Notes: generated by a model not told the origin, from the sequence alone. Counted from the first letter of the stretch, positions 11,506 to 20,804 are shown. The stretch: 64,000 bases of DNA from Competibacter_A sp037045685 (GCA_037045685.1 JBAOII010000020.1:124001-188000), one strand, 5' to 3'. Translations and numbers: made by a program.

Positions 11506-11606
11506 CGGCTTGGCTGGCAGAACAAGAAAACGGCGATTTCTGAACGCTTGACGGCATCCTGCCAAATCGATTCTGTTGGACAATTTTATCTTATCGATCA
11601 ATCTTG

Positions 11607-13715
11607 ATGGACTGGACGCCTTATCTGGAATCAATCCGCTGCGATAGCCGCTACGCCCTCTCGCGGGAGTGTTTCGCGCCGCTGGATGTTCTGGACCATC
11701 GGCCGGAAACGCGACCGGGAACACCGTTCCTGCTGGATTTGCGGGTGCGGACGGTGCCGGAAGCCACGCCGGAGGGGAAGGAGCGGCCGGAGCAAAAGGT
11801 CGAGCGCTGGGACGTGCTGGAGGGGTTGCGCCGCCATGCTGCCGAGCATGTGTTGCTGGTCGGGCGACCCGGTTCCGGCAAGAGCACGGCCTTGCAACGG
11901 CTGCTGCTGGAAGAAGCCGAGCGGGCGCTGAGTGATGCCGACGCCCGCATCCCCGTGCTGCTGGAACTGCGTCATTACCAGGAATCTATCCTGGATTCGC
12001 TCAGGCAGGTGTTGGGGGAACACGGGTCGTTTTTGTGGACGCGCAACGCTTGCCGGAATGGCTGCGGCAAGGCCGCTTGCTGTTGCTGGTGGATGGCATC
12101 AACGAGTTACCGTCCGATGTCGCGCGCCGGGGGTTGGCGGCGTTCCGTCGGGAGTATCGCGACCACGACGCCGATGATTTTCGCCACCCGCGAGTTGGCG
12201 GTCGGCGGCGACTTGGAGATTGGCAAGCGGTTGGAGATGGAGCCGCTGACCGAGCCGCAGATGCAGCGGTTCGTCCGGGCTTATCTGGACACAGACGGCG
12301 ACAAGTTGCTGCGGCAACTGCAAGGCCGATTGCGGGAATTGGCCAAAGTGCCGCTGCTGCTGTGGATGCTGTGTTCGCTGTTTCGGGAAACGCAGGAGCG
12401 TCTGCCCGAAAATCTAGGGTTGGCGTTGCGCCAGTTCACCGCGCTGTATGATCACCAGATCAAGGGCGATGCGCCGGTCTCGGACGAATCGCGGCGCTGG
12501 TGGCCTCGGTTGTTGCAACGGCTGGCGTTCAAAATGCTGCAAGGACCGGAACCTACCGAACTTCATGTCGCTATCGCCCGTTCGCAGGCGGAGGACTGGC
12601 TGACCGACTATCTGCGGGAAGAGCAATGCGACCAGCCTCGAAGTCGGGCGATGGCATGGTTGAACGATCTGGTGAACCATCACTTGCTCCAGCGCAGCGC
12701 CGAGGACCGCATCGAATTCCGCCACCAGTTCATCCAGGAATATTACGCGGCTGAGTATCTGTTGCGCTGTCTGCCGAAGCTGGACGATGTGACCCTACAA
12801 CGGAGTTATCTCAACTATTTGAAATGGACCGAGCCGTTTATTCTGCTGTTGGGGCTAGCTGGAAGATCGCAAGCAAGCCTTACGAATCGTCAAGCTGGCG
12901 GAAGCGGTTGATTGGCCGTTGGCGGCGCGGTTGGCGGGGGCGGTGCATCCTGATTGGCAAGCGGAAGCTATTGACTTTATTGCAACGACGCCACAGATAC
13001 TTGAATGGCATCAGATATATCTGTATGGGCAAACACGTTCCATTCATGCCGTTCCCGCGCTGAAAAAAGTACTGCACCATGAAGATGCGACGTTACGCCG
13101 AGCCGCTGCCGAGGCTCTGGGAAGGATTAGCTGTGAGGTTGCTGTTAGCGCTCTGTCTGACGCTCTGCGAGATGAAGATTCTGGGGTGCGTCGGATCATC
13201 GTCGAAGCACTGAGGATGATTGGCGGGAACGTTGCTGTGAGTACCCTAGTTGCTGCCCTGAATCATGAAGATACCGGCCTCCATTGGTGCGCTGCCGACG
13301 CATTAGAAGAGATTGGGGGCGAAACCGCCGCCAGCGCTCTACACGACTTTTTATGTCATAACCCTGGGATGCGTGTAAACGTTCCCTCATTGCCTCTAAA
13401 GTTGTCTTTTGGTGATCTGCAAGCCACTGAAAGCTTCATGGAGTATCGAGCTGCTGCCGAAGCGCAGGGAAAGATTGGCGATGCGGCAGTCTTCAGTGCA
13501 CTGCAAGCCACCTTGCACGACGACAATATTTTTTAGGCGCTGGATCGCTATCGGAGAGCTGGGAAAGACTGGCGATGCTCAACTTCTTTCTGAACTCACC
13601 AGCGACTTCAGGCAAGGCGTTCAAATTGAAAAAGCAGTCTATTCTGTCATCGCGGCTCTACAACAACGCTTCAAAATCTATCGAGCCGGATACCTTCTGG
13701 TCCCAGGAGCACTGA
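11607..13715 (+). pseudogene. NACHT NTPase with C-terminal HEAT repeats, at least four frameshifts as read
   Basis: STAND-type NTPase. In order across frames: a short N-terminal region, Walker A VGRPGSGKSTALQ, Walker B LLLLVDGINELP (in another frame, 12035-12170), sensor IFATREL, winged-helix-like region with FRHQFIQEYYAAEYLL, then HEAT/PBS-lyase-type repeats (VPALKKVLHHEDATLRRAAA, VSALSDALRDEDSGVRR, VSTLVAALNHED). Frame changes occur near 12032, 12170, 12858 and 13530; splicing them gives one continuous ~700-residue protein. Bacterial NACHT proteins are known antiphage sensors. Whether this copy is dead or merely mis-sequenced cannot be decided, but the break separates Walker A from Walker B. 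It is followed at 28 bp by the DUF4062 remnant. Confidence 0.75.
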
Positions 13716-13743
13716 AATACAACCCCCATCAGCGGAGAAAATC

Positions 13744-14297
13744 ATGCGCACACTTCGCGTCGTCCTCGGCCTCCCCAGCGATGTTCAACCTGAGCGGGAT
13801 ATCCTGCCCAGCGTGATCGAAGAACGTGAATAGAGATCTGGGTGCGGTGCTTCAATGTGGATCTCAAGCTCTACCGCTGGGAAACAGACGCCTATCCGGG
13901 CTTCCACCCGGAAGGCCCACAAGGCTTGATTGACGGCATTCATGCGAATTGACGACTGCGCATCTTCTCATCGGTATCTGTTTGGCAAGCGGTTCGGCAC
14001 GCCCACCCACGATGCCAATCTCTGAGATACGGAGCACGAATTTCGTACTGCTTACAACGCCTGGCAAGACAGCAAGGAACAGCCACGCCGTACCCGCTAT
14101 CATGGTACTATTTCAAGAACGCGCCCTATTCGCCGTCCTCGCCAGAAAACTCAGACCAGTGGCGCAAAGTTGTTGGAATTCGCAAAAAGCATTTCCCAAG
14201 CAAGGTTTATGGTGGCCTTTCAAAACTGACAAACAAGTTCAAGGAACTGGTCCGCCAACACCTTTCCGGCTGGCTACGGGACAACCTCAAGAAGTGA
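13744..14297 (+). pseudogene. DUF4062-domain protein, multiply frameshifted
   Basis: Starts with an ATG after GCGGAGAA and opens as LRVVLGLPSDVQPERD, the diagnostic start of DUF4062 proteins. The stop comes after 29 codons. Later frames continue the same domain: VDLKLYRWETDAYPGFHPEG, then KRFGTPTHDAN, EFRTAYNAWQDSKEQP, YFKNAPYSPSSPE and a basic C-terminal WWPFKTDKQ segment followed by SGWLRDNLKK to TGA 14295-14297. At least five frame changes are needed in about 550 bp, the highest density in the window. DUF4062 is commonly attached to or adjacent to NACHT/TIR STAND proteins, so with the upstream gene it forms one candidate defence or signalling locus. Confidence 0.65.
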
Positions 14298-14316
14298 TCC
14301 ACCCGGAGCAACCCCC

Positions 14317-15291
14317 GTGCCGCTGACTGCCCGCCAACGCGCCCAACTGTTCTCGCAACTGGCGACGATGGAACACGCCGGCATTGCTGCCGGCGCAAGC
14401 GTTTTCCATGATCGGGCGCGATTTGCCGGCCGACGTGCGGCAAGCCTTGGCGCAGACCGCCGCAGGCTCTCGCGAAAGGCGCGGATTTGGCGAAAGCGGG
14501 GCAGAGCGGCGGCGCGCTGCTGCCGTGGGAAGCGCGGTTGGTGCGCGCGGCGGCGAAGGGCGGGCGGCTGGAATCTTTGTATAAACGCCTGAGCGAACAC
14601 TACGCCAGCCGCGCCCAGTTGTTCGGCCGGTTGAAATCGCGGCTGGTGTTTCCGTTTCTGATCCTGACGCTGGCGCACGTTCGTCGCGCCGTTTCCGGCG
14701 CTGTTCCAGGGCGCCATCGGGCTGGGCGGCTACCTGTTGCGGGCCATGGGACCGCCGCTGGTGCTGTACGGCGGTCTGCGCTTGCTGGCGTTCGCCTACC
14801 GCCAGCAGCTCGCCCGCGAAACCGGCGCGACATGGGCCAAGCTGCTGTTGGCGATACCGGTGCTCGGCGGCTTGCTGGCCCGGCAGCAGCGACGGGATGG
14901 GGTATTCGGCCTGCTATTGTTGCTGGAATCCGGCGTGCCGATTCTGGAAGCCCTGCCCTTGGCCGGAAAGAGCGTCGCCGATCCGCTGTTGCGCGCCCGG
15001 TTCGCCGGCGCGGCGGCGGCCTTGGCCGAAGGTCGGTCGGGAGTCGCCGAAACCCTGAACCGTTACGGCGTGGTGGACGATCCCGACACGACGGCGCTGT
15101 TCGCCAGCGGGGAGATGGCGGGCCGGCTGGACGAGGTCATCCGCCATCAAATCCGCCGGTGGGACGCGCAACTGGAACTGCAATGGGACGCGCTAGCCGA
15201 GTGGCTGCCTCGGCTGTTTTACGTGGCGGTCGCGATCTTCATGGCCTGGGGAATCGTGGGCGGCTACCGGGGTATGATCGTTCCGGATTGA
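14317..15291 (+). pseudogene. Type II secretion system F-domain protein (GspF/PilC-like), frameshifted
   Basis: GTG start with GGAG ten bases upstream. The protein reads LTARQRAQLFSQLATMEHAG, the usual GspF opening, then moves to other frames near 14385, 14465 and 14680. The last frame (from ~14737) is long and clean: three hydrophobic segments and the second F-domain with LLLLLESGVPILEALPLAG and ALFASGEMAGRLDEVI, ending in a membrane helix. GspF/PilC is the inner-membrane platform of type II secretion/type IV pilus machines. It stands alone without ATPase or pseudopilin genes. Re-reading it with three single-base corrections gives ~325 residues, close to a short F-domain protein. Confidence 0.7.
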
Positions 15292-15313
15292 TGGCTTTAT
15301 TGGGGAGAAAACC

Positions 15314-15562
15314 ATGCCGACCTTCCACGACTTGCGCATCCGCCGCCGCGAACTGCTGAACGAATTGGACCAGATGGCGGAAACGGTCGCCGAGTTGACC
15401 GCGCTGCTGGACGGCAGCGCCGAACCGATGCCGGAAGCGTTCATCGAGCACCAAGAACACCGCGCTTGGCTGCAACGCCAACAGGCCGGCGCTCTGGTGA
15501 TCTTGCACGAAACGGAGCGGGCGCTGCTGGAGTTCGGCGCCGACGATTGGGACGAGATTTAA
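15314..15562 (+). CDS. Small hypothetical coiled-coil protein
   Basis: 82 residues following the F-domain gene by 22 bp, with a GGGGAGAAA ribosome site before the ATG. The sequence is mostly charged helix (RRRELLNELDQMAETVAELT) with a second amphipathic helix near the C-terminus, and ends in an acidic DDWDEI. No family recognised. The stop sits 1 bp from the convergent ABC transporter's stop. Confidence 0.6.
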   Translation: MPTFHDLRIRRRELLNELDQMAETVAELTALLDGSAEPMPEAFIEHQEHRAWLQRQQAGALVILHETERALLEFGADDWDEI

Positions 15563-15563
15563 G

Positions 15564-17384
15564 TCAGGCCAATCCCAGCAATCGTTCCTCTTCCCGCGTT
15601 TCCTGCTCCCGCTGCTGCAAGGCCCACATCTGGGCATACAGCCCGTCTTGTTGCAATAGCTCGCGGTGCGTGCCCTGTTCCCGCACCCGGCCATGATCGA
15701 GCACCAGAATCTGGTCGGCATCGACGATGGTGGACAGCCGGTGGGCGATGACCAGCGTCGTGTGCTCGGCGGCCACGGCGCGCAACGCCTGCAATATCGC
15801 CTGCTCGGATTTGCTGTCCAGCGCCGAGGTCGCTTCATCGAAGATCAGGATGCGCGGCCGTTTGAGGATGGCGCGGGCGATGGCGACCCGCTGCTTCTCG
15901 CCGCCGGACAATTTCAGGCCGCGCTCGCCGACCAGCGTTTCGTAACCCGCCGGCAGCGCGGCGATGAAGTCGTGCAGTTGCGCCATTCGGGCGGCGGCGG
16001 CGATGTCCTCGCGGCTGGCTTCGGGCCGGGCATAGGCCAGGTTGTAATACAGCGTGTCGTTGAACAGCACGGTATCCTGCGGGACGATGCCGATGGCGGC
16101 GCGCAGGCTGTGTTGGGTCGCGGCGCGGATGTCCTGCCCGTCGATCAACACCCGACCGCCGGTCACGTCGTAAAACCGAAACAGCAGCCGCGCCAACGTC
16201 GATTTGCCGGCGCCGCTGGCGCCGACCACCGCCAGCTTGCGACCGGGCGGCACGGTGAAGCAGACATCGAACAGAATTTGCCGGTCGGGCTGGTAGCCGA
16301 AATTCACCCCCTCGAAGCGCAGCTCGCCCCGCGTCGCGACCAGTTCGACCGCGCCGGCGGCGTCGCGAATTTCCGGCGTCCGCTCGAATAACCGCACCAG
16401 ATCGTCCATGTCGGCCAGCGCGTACTTGATCTGCCGGTAGACGATGCCGAGAAAATTGAGCGGGATGAACAGTTGCAGCAGCAGGGCGTTGACCAGCACC
16501 AGATCGCCCAGCGTCATCTGACCGGCGGCGACTTGGCCGGCGGCGACGAACATGATCAGCGTGGCGCCGGCGGCGATGATCGCGCCCTGCCCGAAGTTCA
16601 GCGCCGACATCGAGGTCTGGCTGAGCACCGCGCTGTTCTCCCAGTCGGCCAGGGTCGCGTCGCAGCGCCGCAACTCCCAAGCCTCGTTGCCGAAGTATTT
16701 GACCGTCTCGTAGTTGATCAGGCTGTCGATGGCCTCGTTGCCGGCCTGCGATTCCAGCCGGTTCATCCGGTGGCGATGCTCCATCCGCCAGTTGGTGATC
16801 GCCAGGGTGAAGGCGACGTAAGCGGCGACGCTGCCGAAGATGATGAGCGTGAACACGGTCGGATAGCGGCCCAGCAGCAGCGCCGCCGCCAGCAGAAATT
16901 CCACCACCACCGGCAGGATGCTGAACGCCAGATAGTTCAGCAGGGTGCTCAGGCTGCGCGCGCCGCGCTCCAGATCGCGGCTGATGGCGCCGGTCTTGCG
17001 CTCCAGATGAAAGCGCAGCGACAACTCGTGGAGATGGGCCAGCGTGCGAACTGTCAAGCGGCGCATGGCGCGGTAGCGGACCCGGGCGAACAGGACATCG
17101 CGCAACTCGTTGCATAAAGCGCTGCCGAGTTTCAGGGCGCCGTAGGCTAGCAGCAGGGAAACGGGCAACACGATCACGGCCTGCTGCTGGGGGTCCAGGC
17201 TGTCCACGATCCGCTTGAGCGTCAGCGGCACGCCGATATTGGCGACCTTGGCCAAGATCAGGCAGCCGAGGGCGAGCGCCACCCGGCCGCGATACTCCCA
17301 GAGATACGGCAGCAGGGCGCGAATGTTCGCCCAGTCGCGCCGCTGCTGGTTGGGGGATTCGGTGGGGCGGAGATCGGGACGCAT
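15564..17384 (-). CDS. ABC transporter, fused membrane and ATPase domains (Atm1/HMT type)
   Basis: 606 residues from the ATG at 17384; an upstream in-frame extension overlaps the terminator and is unlikely coding. The N-terminal half has six hydrophobic helices and the family motif SLRFHLERKTGAISRDLERG; TYR-like segment INYETVKYFGNE is typical of Atm1/ABCB7-type exporters of sulfur-glutathione compounds. The C-terminal half has Walker A VGASGAGKST, signature LSGGEKQR, Walker B ILIFDEATSALD and the H-loop VIAHRLST. Expected to work as an inner-membrane homodimer. It follows cytochrome c5 on the same strand but is separated by a strong terminator. Confidence 0.9.
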   Translation of the reverse strand: MRPDLRPTESPNQQRRDWANIRALLPYLWEYRGRVALALGCLILAKVANIGVPLTLKRIVDSLDPQQQAVIVLPVSLLLAYGALKLGSALCNELRDVLFARVRYRAMRRLTVRTLAHLHELSLRFHLERKTGAISRDLERGARSLSTLLNYLAFSILPVVVEFLLAAALLLGRYPTVFTLIIFGSVAAYVAFTLAITNWRMEHRHRMNRLESQAGNEAIDSLINYETVKYFGNEAWELRRCDATLADWENSAVLSQTSMSALNFGQGAIIAAGATLIMFVAAGQVAAGQMTLGDLVLVNALLLQLFIPLNFLGIVYRQIKYALADMDDLVRLFERTPEIRDAAGAVELVATRGELRFEGVNFGYQPDRQILFDVCFTVPPGRKLAVVGASGAGKSTLARLLFRFYDVTGGRVLIDGQDIRAATQHSLRAAIGIVPQDTVLFNDTLYYNLAYARPEASREDIAAAARMAQLHDFIAALPAGYETLVGERGLKLSGGEKQRVAIARAILKRPRILIFDEATSALDSKSEQAILQALRAVAAEHTTLVIAHRLSTIVDADQILVLDHGRVREQGTHRELLQQDGLYAQMWALQQREQETREEERLLGLA

Positions 17385-17394
17385 GAGGGTTCGC

Positions 17395-17428
17395 CTGAAA
17401 AAAGAAGGGCCACCCCGAAGGATGGCCC
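17395..17428 (-). terminator. Intrinsic terminator after cytochrome c5
   Basis: On the minus strand the order is GGGCCATCC, a TTCG loop, GGGTGGCCC, then TTCTTTTTT. This is a textbook rho-independent terminator, 33 bp beyond the cytochrome c5 stop and before the ABC transporter start. Confidence 0.85.
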
Positions 17429-17460
17429 CGACGGCGCGACGATGCCGGAAGATTAAGGGC

Positions 17461-17955
17461 TTACTTCGGCGCTTCGGCGGCAGCTTCCACCTTGATGCCG
17501 GTCTCGCCCAGCATGTACACCACGGCATCCTTGAGGTTGGCTTCGGTCAGCGAAGGATCGCCCCCTTTGGCGGGCATGGCGCGGATGCCGTTGACGGAGT
17601 GCGTCACCAGCGTATCCAGGCCTTGGGCAAAGCGAGGCTCCCACTGATCTTTGGCCCCGACCTTGGGCGCGCCCAGCGTGCCGACGGCATGGCAGGCCGC
17701 GCAGACCTTGTTGTAAACCTCCGCACCGGACAGTTTCACCGCGACGGCGGGCTTGGGCTGTTCGAAAGAAACCCGAGCGACCGGCTTGATGCGTTCGAGC
17801 ACGGCGGCCTGCTTCCGCGAGTTATCGTCCGGGGCAACACCGCCGATGACGCCGAGGAGGGCGGCCACCATGAACAGCACGACCGCCAACAGCACCAATC
17901 CGGAGATCAGGGTAACGGTCGTGGTCATTACGGATTTATCGACTTGCTGGCTCAC
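17461..17955 (-). CDS. Cytochrome c5-type c-cytochrome
   Basis: 164 residues. An N-terminal membrane helix (VTLISGLVLLAVVLFMVAAL) anchors or exports it, followed by a flexible stretch and one haem domain with CAACH at about residue 85 and a methionine ligand candidate in GIRAMPAKGG. The C-terminus is Ala/Glu rich. Length and motifs match the cytochrome c5/c555 family that shuttles electrons in the periplasm. Monocistronic, ended by the terminator at 17395-17428. Confidence 0.88.
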   Translation of the reverse strand: MSQQVDKSVMTTTVTLISGLVLLAVVLFMVAALLGVIGGVAPDDNSRKQAAVLERIKPVARVSFEQPKPAVAVKLSGAEVYNKVCAACHAVGTLGAPKVGAKDQWEPRFAQGLDTLVTHSVNGIRAMPAKGGDPSLTEANLKDAVVYMLGETGIKVEAAAEAPK

Positions 17956-18294
17956 ATTCTCACCTCATTGAACGCGGTTTCCACCTGCAAACTCCCCTGG
18001 GCGTCGCGGCGGCCGGTTCTACCGGATTGCGCTCTGGCCCGCCGAGCGTGGGCTGTCGCGGGAGCACCGTTGGTGGGCATTGGGGATCGGGCTTGTTATG
18101 TTGTGGCTTGGATACGGCTAAGCGCAATAATTATAACGGTATTCGGCTTGGCCTGAAACCCGATATCCCGGCGCGGGCGACCGGAGGGGCGCTCCTTGTC
18201 TCCGACGGGATTCCGTCACCTCCGCCATCGAACAGCGCCGTCGAACACTGGACGCGCGCCGATAATCCGGGTATCCTGATTGGCCTTTCCCCAT
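17956..18294. other. Gene-free gap between cytochrome c5 and tRNA-Arg
   Basis: No supported gene. One plus-strand frame at 18016-18121 ends in a hydrophobic WWALGIGLVMLWLGYG tail and could be the end of a decayed membrane protein, but no start or family is evident. The final ~100 bp must hold the tRNA promoter; no clear -35/-10 pair was identified. Confidence 0.4.
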
Positions 18295-18371
18295 GCGCCC
18301 GTAGCTCAGTTGGATAGAGCGTCGGCCTCCGGAGCCGAAGGTCGTGAGTTCAAGTCTCGCCGGGCGCGCCA
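18295..18371 (+). tRNA. tRNA-Arg (anticodon CCG)
   Basis: 77-nt cloverleaf. Acceptor GCGCCCG pairs with CGGGCGC, the D-loop reads AGCTCAGTTGGATAGAGC, the anticodon stem is TCGGC/GCCGA around loop CTCCGGA (anticodon CCG, decoding CGG), and the T-loop is GTTCAAGTC. The discriminator G and CCA end are encoded (18368-18371). Confidence 0.97.
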
Positions 18372-18618
18372 ATCCGTTCAAGCGGTTATGACAGACTCGC
18401 TCTGTTTCCCGATCCGCTTCCCGCATGACGGCCGAACCCTCACCCTTGCTCGCCCCCCCTTCCGCCGGGGTAAAGCGTCGCGCGGGGGTGGCCGGGAAAA
18501 GCCGCTGCCGGCCAGTGGCCGATTTCGCTCCCCTTCGTTGGCGGGGAACGAGCCGCCCAAACCGGACAACGGGAGAAAGCGCGCTGGCGGTTCCTTCGCG
18601 CCGAGGGATTCAAGGGAT

Positions 18619-19302
18619 TCAATAGGCGTCGAGGAAGGCGTCTCCCAATGCGGCGTCCGAGATGCGGATGGGCGTGATGGGAAACAGCAGGAGATCTTCC
18701 GCCCGGCGCCCGTTGGTGGGCGACCAGTGCACGCGCTGCGGCAAGTCGGACGCCAGCAGGTCGTGGCGGGCTTCGTGCACCAGCCAAGCGTTGTATCCAC
18801 CCGGCCCGGCGCACTTCTTATCGTGAAGGTGCTCCACCAGCCACAGATACAGGACGTGCTTCAAGTCCTGCCCTTGGCGGCCCACCACCTCGACAGCCCA
18901 CAACTCCTTCCCCAGACAGGCTTCCACTCGCGTGGCCCCGTCGGTCCGATAAGAGCAAATCGCGGCCTGGATCGCGCCGTAGGCGATATTGGCAAAGGTG
19001 CCGCAAGACTCGGAGATGGCGGGATAGCGATGGTCACCCGCTATTTCCGCGTTCAAGTCCACCATCATCTGATGGTCGTCCGGGGTGAACTCAAGCAGTT
19101 TTTGTCGCGAAATATACCGCAAGCACAAATCGTTATCGGCCGGCGGCTCGTGGATGGCGTCGTCCGCGTCGTCTCGCGGGCGGGCGAGAATGGGGCCGCG
19201 CCAATAGACTTGAAAGCTTTTCCAGACATCGGCAGCTATCGCTTTACCCGATTCCAGGGGCAAATTTCGCACACACGCCAGCAACTCCTGTCTCGTATTC
19301 AT
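18619..19302 (-). CDS. Hypothetical protein, no recognised family
   Basis: 227 residues from the ATG at 19302, chosen over an in-frame ATG 15 bp upstream because GGAGG lies nine bases before it. The protein is soluble, with no signal peptide or membrane segment. Distinct patches are WRGPILARPRDDADDAIHEP, RYISRQKLLEFTPDDHQMM and a C-terminal LLLFPITPIRISDAALGD. Aromatic/His content in YNAWLVHEARHDLL is notable but no known catalytic motif is apparent. No operon partner; downstream lies the tRNA on the other strand. Confidence 0.65.
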   Translation of the reverse strand: MNTRQELLACVRNLPLESGKAIAADVWKSFQVYWRGPILARPRDDADDAIHEPPADNDLCLRYISRQKLLEFTPDDHQMMVDLNAEIAGDHRYPAISESCGTFANIAYGAIQAAICSYRTDGATRVEACLGKELWAVEVVGRQGQDLKHVLYLWLVEHLHDKKCAGPGGYNAWLVHEARHDLLASDLPQRVHWSPTNGRRAEDLLLFPITPIRISDAALGDAFLDAY

Positions 19303-19646
19303 GATCTTTACCTCCATCCGAGGGGTTTCCCTGAAGGCTAAAAAGCCGCCATTAAATCAATACAAATTTAATGCCATTTAATTATGCAATTGATTGTATG
19401 GATGAAAAAAACGGAAAATCGGCTTGGTTCGCTATACGCTATTTTTATAGGGTCATTTTGGCCTGTCGGTGGCTCGGCCGATTCCCAAAGACGGCGGTCG
19501 TTGCCAAACCTCGGCCGGCCGATTTTGTCTCCGAGGCGGTCGAGCGGTCGAATGAAAAAACCCCCTCTTCCAAAGGAAGAGGGGGTTCGGCGCGAGAGTT
19601 GCGACTTATTGCAACTTGATACAGTCGGCGTTGCGCCGATGGGCTA
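19303..19646. other. AT-rich spacer between the 18.6 kb hypothetical gene and DUF2852
   Basis: The first ~100 bp are AT-rich and must contain the promoter of the minus-strand gene at 18619-19302. The remainder holds the DUF2852 terminator at 19554-19585. No coding sequence is supported. Confidence 0.5.
19554..19585 (-). terminator. Strong intrinsic terminator after the DUF2852 gene
   Basis: Perfect 11-bp inverted repeat CCCCCTCTTCC-AAA-GGAAGAGGGGG at 19561-19585, followed on the minus strand by a run of seven T (19554-19560). It lies 60 bp past the DUF2852 stop. Confidence 0.9.
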
Positions 19647-20063
19647 TCAGTTCGCGGCCGGCTGCTCGGGGTTGGCGCGACGCCGGTCTTGCTCGGCCAT
19701 GAACTGGTCGAACTCCGCGCGGTCCCGCGCCCGGCGGAGCCGGTCGAGGAATTCTACGAACTCCCGCTGATCTTCTTCGAGCCGGCGCAGCGTCGCGTCG
19801 CGGTACTCGTCGAAAGCCGTGTTGCCGCTCGAGGCCGAGCGCCGCCGACCGCAGCACCCGTGGCCTTTGTTCTGCATAAAGGCCCAGAAAACGTGACGTT
19901 GCGAGTGGTCGGGATCATCGGATTGCCAGCATCTCATTTTTCCGCTCCAGAACAGATAAGCCAGAATGGCGAGGCCGAGCGGCCACCAAAGCATGAAGCC
20001 GAGAACGATCAAGCCGATTCCGGCCGCTTTGTCGAAGGAATGGGGTTTCGCCGCGAGAATCAT
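19647..20063 (-). CDS. DUF2852 membrane protein
   Basis: 138 residues with one or two N-terminal hydrophobic helices (IGLIVLGFMLWWPLGLAILA) followed by WSGKMRCW, then a highly charged coiled-coil C-terminus (EYRDATLRRLEEDQREFVEF). This layout is that of the DUF2852 family; function unknown. A 19-bp palindrome sits 13 bp upstream of the ATG, in the promoter position. The TetR-type regulator gene lies directly upstream on the same strand and may control it. Confidence 0.8.
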   Translation of the reverse strand: MILAAKPHSFDKAAGIGLIVLGFMLWWPLGLAILAYLFWSGKMRCWQSDDPDHSQRHVFWAFMQNKGHGCCGRRRSASSGNTAFDEYRDATLRRLEEDQREFVEFLDRLRRARDRAEFDQFMAEQDRRRANPEQPAAN

Positions 20064-20075
20064 GTGCCCTCCATC

Positions 20076-20094
20076 TTAATGTTAATAACATTAA
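20076..20094. promoter_or_regulatory. Palindromic operator candidate upstream of DUF2852
   Basis: Arms TTAATGTT and AACATTAA around an AAT centre, a perfect 8-bp inverted repeat of the kind bound by TetR-family repressors. It lies between the TetR gene's stop and the DUF2852 start, so the TetR protein encoded next door is the natural candidate ligand. Inference from position and symmetry only. Confidence 0.5.
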
Positions 20095-20138
20095 CAATCC
20101 TACGCGCGCCCAAACGCTCCGTCAAGAGGGAAGACGAA

Positions 20139-20804
20139 TCAAGAGGCGGGCGGGATGGGCTCGCCGCCGCCGAGACCCAAACCGCGCAGATAGAGCAGGA
20201 TGCCGGCTTCGAGCAAATCTTCCGGCATCATGGGCGACAGGTGCCGCGATCCGGCGCAGGGGTTCAGAAACAGCGATGCGATCCCGTGGCATAGCGACCA
20301 GATGTGCAGGGCCACCATCCGGGGCGGGGGTCGCTGGCTTTTGGGCCGGTTGGCGCAGAGGGTTTCGGCCGCGAGCTTGAGCAGGTCGAACACCCCCTCG
20401 CCGGCGCGATCGAGGTCCGGGCTGTCCTCGGGAGACGGTCCGGCGTCAAACATCGCCGAATAGTAGGCGGGCTGTTGCCGGGCAAACGCCAGATAAGCCC
20501 GCCCGCAGTTGACCAGGGCGCGGAGCGGTTCCGGCCGACCGTCGTCCCAGGCCTGGATCAACTCGGCTTCAAACTGGCGGAAGCCGCGCCGGGCCACTTC
20601 GGCGAGCAGGGCGCTGCGGTCGCGGAAGTGCCGGTAGGGCGCGGCGGTGCTGACTTCGACCAGCCGGGCGACTTCGGCGAAGGTGAATCCCGCCGGGCCG
20701 CGCTCGGCGATCAAATCGAGCGCGGCTTCGACCAGCGCCTCGCGCAAATTGCCGTGGTGGTAGCGGTCGCGCCCGGTTCCTTGGCCGTGTTTGCACCAGA
20801 TCAT
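20139..20804 (-). CDS. TetR/AcrR-family transcriptional regulator
   Basis: 221 residues. The N-terminal helix-turn-helix is typical: LVEAALDLIAERGPAGFTFA then EVARLVEVSTAAPYRHFRDR and LLAEVARRGF. The C-terminal part (FARQQPAYYSAMFDAG, HIWSLCHGIASLFLNP) matches the WHG/TetR_C_13 ligand domain. It is divergent from the PfkB/aldo-keto reductase pair and upstream of DUF2852, so it could regulate either side. A palindrome at 20076-20094 is the best candidate operator. Confidence 0.9.
   Translation of the reverse strand: MIWCKHGQGTGRDRYHHGNLREALVEAALDLIAERGPAGFTFAEVARLVEVSTAAPYRHFRDRSALLAEVARRGFRQFEAELIQAWDDGRPEPLRALVNCGRAYLAFARQQPAYYSAMFDAGPSPEDSPDLDRAGEGVFDLLKLAAETLCANRPKSQRPPPRMVALHIWSLCHGIASLFLNPCAGSRHLSPMMPEDLLEAGILLYLRGLGLGGGEPIPPAS

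Noticed and set aside
9413..11557. A 714-codon minus-strand open frame opposite the maltokinase
   Set aside because: It mirrors the GC-rich plus-strand gene; the plus strand carries kinase motifs and the minus product is repetitive and unrelated to any family.
12035..13536. Several separate NACHT/HEAT reading frames as distinct genes
   Set aside because: They continue each other's protein in order and share no starts, so one frameshifted gene is the simpler reading.
18118..18426. Minus-strand frame opposite tRNA-Arg
   Set aside because: It is the usual spurious antisense frame of a tRNA; the tRNA cloverleaf is complete.
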